From Tritrichomonas musculus (Eukaryota; Parabasalia; Tritrichomonadida; Tritrichomonadidae), in assembly GCA_039105265.1 (NCBI GenBank), contig JAPFFF010000009.1:2418001-2482000 (forward strand): a DNA stretch of 64,000 nucleotides, given 5' to 3'. Positions within the stretch are counted from its first letter, which is position 1. Each line of letters starts with the position of its first letter. The translations under genes and the position numbers were made by a program. Positions 60,514 through 64,000 of the stretch are shown one piece after another. The notes under the pieces are model-generated. The model saw only the letters and a program-made list of their open reading frames with translations. It was not told the DNA's origin and did no database searches.

Positions 60514-61189
60514 AAATTGGAAAATTTTCCTCTACACAAAGATGACATATGAAAATAGTACAGTCGCTTCACTTTTGTTAAAAATTTATCATATAATTTT
60601 TTAAGTTTATTTTTTACTTTCATAACCAAAAATTTAACTTTCGTAACCACATAATCAATTGATAATATAAAAAAGAAAAAGAAAGCATTGTCATTATATT
60701 CATCTTGTTAAAATTTTCAAATAATCTATGCTTTTAAGTACTTAACGTAACTTTTTTTTTTTGAATTTTTTTAAAATGATATTAAAAAAAAATTAGAAAT
60801 AGATTCCGAGCTGTATATTAATCGAAAAATTGAATGTGGAAAAAGAATTTAAGAATTTATACAGCCTAATTTTAGAGCAAGTCGTATAAAATCGTAAATA
60901 AACTTTTTTTCTCACAAAAAGTTATTGACATTTTTTTGCTAGTTATTTTTATCCAAAAAGTGTAATCATTGTTTGAAATGTAATTTTTTTATAGGGTAAA
61001 AATGATATTTTCCTCATGCTAGACTTATATATTATTTTAAGGAAAAAGTTTGTTTTTGAACCTTTTACAATGAATAATCAAATCAAAATATTGAAAAACA
61101 AGTTATTTGAAAAGCATACTAAACAAAATTTAGAAAAGTGTCCTCCATGAAGGAGTAAGCCTCGGCTCAATTAAATGACAACAATTATG

Positions 61190-61371
61190 GGATTAATTTT
61201 AAAATAGTTGTACTTTTGTGAGGAGGCTTCAAAAAGTGGGAAATCCTCAGAAAAAATAATCATAAATAAATGCTGGATAAAATAAAATCTTTTTATATTT
61301 TCACATATTTTTTCACGAGTCGAGACCTCGCGGCTGGCTGTAAGAATCGGTAAAAAATTTGTAACCTAAAA

Positions 61372-61418
<47 letters not shown>

Positions 61419-61508
61419 ATTTTATTAGGATTATTTTTTCTGATGATTATTTACTTTTTGAATTACTTTCTCAAAAATACAACTATTCTAAAATTAATCC
61501 CTATTATG
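61190..61508. repeat. Long fold-back element (~85-bp arms)
   Basis: The left arm (about 61192-61280, ATTATGGGATTAATTTTAAA... to TCAGAAAAAATAATC) is the inverse complement of the right arm (about 61418-61508), with roughly four-fifths identity by eye. The two arms enclose the 42-base T run and a short GC-rich patch (GAGTCGAGACCTCGCGG). Confidence 0.65.
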
Positions 61509-61547
61509 CTTTTTAGTAATCTTTTCAATATTGAAAAAGTTTTTTTT

Positions 61548-61690
61548 GGTAGATTTTTTTTTTTTTTTTGGAAAATTTGGTGGACATTTTACAACTTTCA
61601 AATTTGAATTACATTTTGAAAAAATTATATGTGCTTTCTGAAAATTGAATATTGTAAAAGGTCCACTAAATTGTTCAAAAAAAGTCTACC
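61548..61690. repeat. 143-bp MITE-like element with ~50-bp imperfect inverted repeats
   Basis: The left arm GGTAGATTTTTT...TTGGTGGACATTTTACAA is mirrored by the right arm TTGTAAAAGGTCCACTAAA...AAAGTCTACC. Arms cover most of the element. A GTTTT flank on both sides may be a short duplication. Confidence 0.6.
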
Positions 61691-62478
61691 GTTTTGGTAC
61701 TATTGTCTTATGTACTTCTCCGCATAAGAGCAAAGACAAAATAATAGAAAAAGTGTTTATGCATAAAGTATATTAGGTTAATAATATCATTTTATAGTTA
61801 TCTCAACCAAATTTCAAAATGATGATCTGTATTGAAACTGAATTTTTTGAAAGAATATCTAATTAAAGTCTTTCATGAAATAATGAAGATTTGTAATTTT
61901 AATTATAGAATCTATATATGTGATTGATCTATTATAAAATAGCAAAGGTTTTTTGGCCATTTATAAGAGAAAAACACAATATTTTTATATTTTCACTATT
62001 TTCTCAATGTATCGATTAAATATCACATATATCACTAGAATTACATGTTATCTTTTGATCATTCACAAAAGAAAATAAAAATAGAGGTGCGAGAGGTAAA
62101 ATAACGTGTTTTTTTATAATTTAATTTATATTTATCTCCATAAATAAAAAATATTTTTCAAAAACAATTTCAAATTTATTTATATATATAAGTTTTATTT
62201 TTAAAATATAATCATTCATCATCATAAAATATTAAAAACAAAAGTTTTTTACACTATCCAAAATCATATAAACCAAAGCATGATTTATGAATCAATTTAT
62301 TTCTAGTAAAAATAATTATAACAATAAATGATTAATAGTCTTTACTTATAAATTTAATACCTTTTTTGTACGTTACAAAAAAATGTCCAAAAAGTGGGAT
62401 TGAATAGGTTTGTTTGAAAAATAGCTAAAATATCCAAAAAAAATGACCAAAATTTCAAAATTTTTTGATCTTTGAACG

Positions 62479-62660
62479 TCAAGGTCAATAATTTGATTTT
62501 TTTTTTGTTTTTTTTTTTTTTTTTTTTTAGTTTGCGATTTTCACTTCGCGAAAAATGATGGCGAGCAGGGGGGGGAGACAGAGAGAGAAAAAAAAATTAA
62601 AATTGATCGTCAAGGCCAATAATTTGATTTTTTTTTTTTTTTTTTAGTTTGCGATTTTGA
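62479..62660. repeat. ~130-bp direct duplication with poly-T core
   Basis: CGTCAAGG(T/C)CAATAATTTGATTTT, a T run and TTAGTTTGCGATTTT occur twice, starting near 62478 and 62608. The intervening sequence has GGGGGGGG and GAGAGAGA. It could be replication slippage or an assembly-sensitive region. Confidence 0.6.
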
Positions 62661-63222
62661 TAAAAATAGAGTTACTATTTTTAAGCAATTTCTATAGTCA
62701 AATTTTTTAAAAAAAATAACCAAATTTTGACGGTTACACGCACGTTTTTTATTTTTTTTACCCTTGAAATATCCAATAAAATGACCAATCAAAAAAATGT
62801 CCAATGTCCGTAAAGGTTAAAATGAAAAAAAAAAAAAAAAAATGCAATTACAATGGAAAATATTGTCATACATCAATAATATAACTGTTTTAACATATTC
62901 ATTTATATTTTATACTTATATAAAATTTTAGGTTAAAATTTGCCAAGAACAAAATGAGATAATTCTAAGGTTACCAAAATTAAATGACCAAAAATAAATT
63001 GAATTTTTTTTTATTTTGAATTAACTTATTCTCAATTTTTTAAAACATTCATATTTTATTCCCATCCGAACATAATCCATTAATATTTTGTAATTTTATT
63101 TTAAGCATAAATATATATTTATTTTTAAAATATTAAAAAAATCTGAAATATGTCATCAACTCTCGCACTTCTATAAAAATATTTTTAAATTTTCAATAGT
63201 TTATTTTATTTGGCCGCCCAAA

Positions 63223-64000
63223 ATGCCTAGTAAAGATTGCACTTCATTCCTTTTATTTACTTTCGTTGCTGTTAGTGGAATTATTGGTGGAGCACTTTGG
63301 TTTTATTATAAAGAAGGAAAGCCGCATCATGATCCACCTAATTTCTTATCTGGATTAGGAGATGACTATGGTTATGACGGAAGAATAAATGGAATTGTTG
63401 ATTTTGACTTGAAACATTTGAATCATTCGATTTATCTTGATTATACGGGAAGCGGACTTTACCGTACTTCACAAATTCGCAACGTATTCCATCAATACGA
63501 GAATACACTCTATTCAAATCCACATTCATTATCGCCTTCAAGTGTTGTTACCACAGAATATGTAGAAGAAGCTCGTGAATTAATCTTAAAATTTTTGGGT
63601 ACAACAGCATCTGAGTATTCAGTTATATTTACTGCTTCAGCCACTGCATCACTTAGACTACTTGCTGAATCATTCCCCTGGTCTTCTAACTCACTCTACT
63701 TATATACACGTGATAACCATAATTCCGTTTTAGGCATTCGAAGATGGGCTACGCATTATGGTGCAAAATTCAGAATGGTTGAAGCAGAAGATTTAGAAGG
63801 AAGCGGGAACAGAAAAAAGGCTTCTTCATCATCAATCAATCACCTATTTGCATTTCCCCCTGAAGAAAATTTTGCAGGCATTAAATACCCGCTTGATTGG
63901 GTTAATAAATTCAGATCCACTGACTTTCCAGAAAAGTTTGCTCATGGACGTTGGTTTACTTTGCTCGATTCAGCAGCTTACTTACCAACGCACGAACTTA
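63223..64000 (+). CDS. MOCOS-like class V aminotransferase, partial, with N-terminal membrane anchor
   Basis: The frame opens at ATG 63223 and runs off the window end (259 codons seen). Residues about 6-27 (SFLLFTFVAVSGIIGGALWFYY) form a single membrane anchor, followed by KEGKPHHD. The PLP-fold then starts: IYLDYTGSGLYRTSQ, NTLYSNPHSLSPSS, EYSVIFTASATASLRLLAESFPW, YTRDNHNSVLGIRRWA and HLFAFPPEENFAGIKYPLDWV. This order matches the N-terminal cysteine-desulfurase-like domain of molybdenum cofactor sulfurase ('YLDHAG..LY..SQ', 'LYGNPHS', 'FTaG.TaALKLvAE.FPW', 'DNHtSVvGiR'). The PLP lysine lies beyond the window. A membrane anchor is not typical of MOCOS. Whether the MOSC domain follows cannot be seen. 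Confidence 0.85.
   Translation, partial: MPSKDCTSFLLFTFVAVSGIIGGALWFYYKEGKPHHDPPNFLSGLGDDYGYDGRINGIVDFDLKHLNHSIYLDYTGSGLYRTSQIRNVFHQYENTLYSNPHSLSPSSVVTTEYVEEARELILKFLGTTASEYSVIFTASATASLRLLAESFPWSSNSLYLYTRDNHNSVLGIRRWATHYGAKFRMVEAEDLEGSGNRKKASSSSINHLFAFPPEENFAGIKYPLDWVNKFRSTDFPEKFAHGRWFTLLDSAAYLPTHEL

Larger units (their letters stand above)
60268..63222. other. 3-kb AT-rich region with fold-backs and homopolymers
   Basis: No supported gene. It contains a 31-base A run (60481-60511), a 42-base T run (61375-61416), two fold-backs (61190-61508 and 61548-61690), a ~130-bp direct duplication (about 62479-62660), a G8/GA-rich patch (about 62558-62590) and CAAAAAGT copies at 60915, 60954, 61230, 61453 and 62388. 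Confidence 0.55.

Noticed and set aside
1-64000. Spliceosomal introns
   Set aside because: The trichomonad 3' consensus ACTAACACACAG was not found. CTAAC-like sequences in the ankyrin linkers and the GTAAG near 48845 were considered but lack the paired signal.
1-64000. CRISPR array or bacterial-type operon
   Set aside because: No regularly spaced palindromic repeats with unique spacers; gene content and promoters are eukaryotic.

Overview
The window reads as nuclear DNA of a parabasalid protist, most likely a trichomonad close to Tritrichomonas. The evidence is a strongly A+T-rich, mostly intronless genome with very AT-rich spacers. Initiator-like TCATA sites lie a few bases upstream of several ATGs. 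The gene families are typical of trichomonads: TKL-like multi-kinase proteins, DUF3447/ankyrin proteins, BspA-type leucine-rich repeats, Sel1 repeats, R2R3-Myb factors and divergent Hsp70. I saw no spliceosomal intron with the trichomonad 3' motif and no tRNA or rRNA gene. All identifications come from reading motifs by eye; no database search was run.

Layout. 0.7-12.9 kb is a block of intact housekeeping genes: a Tom40/porin-like beta-barrel protein, a HAD phosphatase, a MED8-like protein, a Polo kinase with two polo boxes, a type I DnaJ ending in a CaaX box, a probable TRAPP subunit and an importin-13/transportin-3-like karyopherin. 13.8-17.6 kb is a complete pogo/Tigger-type DNA transposon with perfect 36-bp inverted repeats, a TA target duplication and an intact DD35D transposase. 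19.0-20.6 kb is a compositionally distinct island with three unrecognised reading frames, a 27-bp minisatellite, a left hairpin and a right fold-back. 20.7-23.3 kb carries a degenerate DHHC protein and an R2R3-Myb factor.

23.3-37.9 kb is a graveyard of lineage-specific multigene families: a USP fragment, two TTAA-bounded MITEs, a broken triple-kinase gene, F5/8-type C-domain relics, a BspA-type LRR relic, a Sel1 scrap and a DUF3447/ankyrin gene followed by a decayed array of twelve ~190-bp ankyrin modules. A kinase gene and an ankyrin gene each converge on an F5/8 relic, so this looks like a duplicated unit.

38.9-55.9 kb returns to intact cellular genes: ATG101, a divergent Hsp70, a CHD1-type remodeller with an added FYRN/FYRC module, and a 2.3-kaa UBR4-type E3 ligase with an inserted RGG/acidic segment. 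56-63.2 kb is mostly non-coding AT-rich DNA with fold-backs, long homopolymers and one repeat-bearing hypothetical gene. The window ends inside a MOCOS-like class V aminotransferase gene that has an N-terminal membrane anchor.

The points most worth following are the CHD-FYR fusion, the intact pogo element, the 19-20.6 kb island, the decayed kinase/ankyrin units with a shared C-terminal SGxC ending, and a WTCAAAAAGT motif that recurs in spacers around intact genes and is absent from the decayed region.
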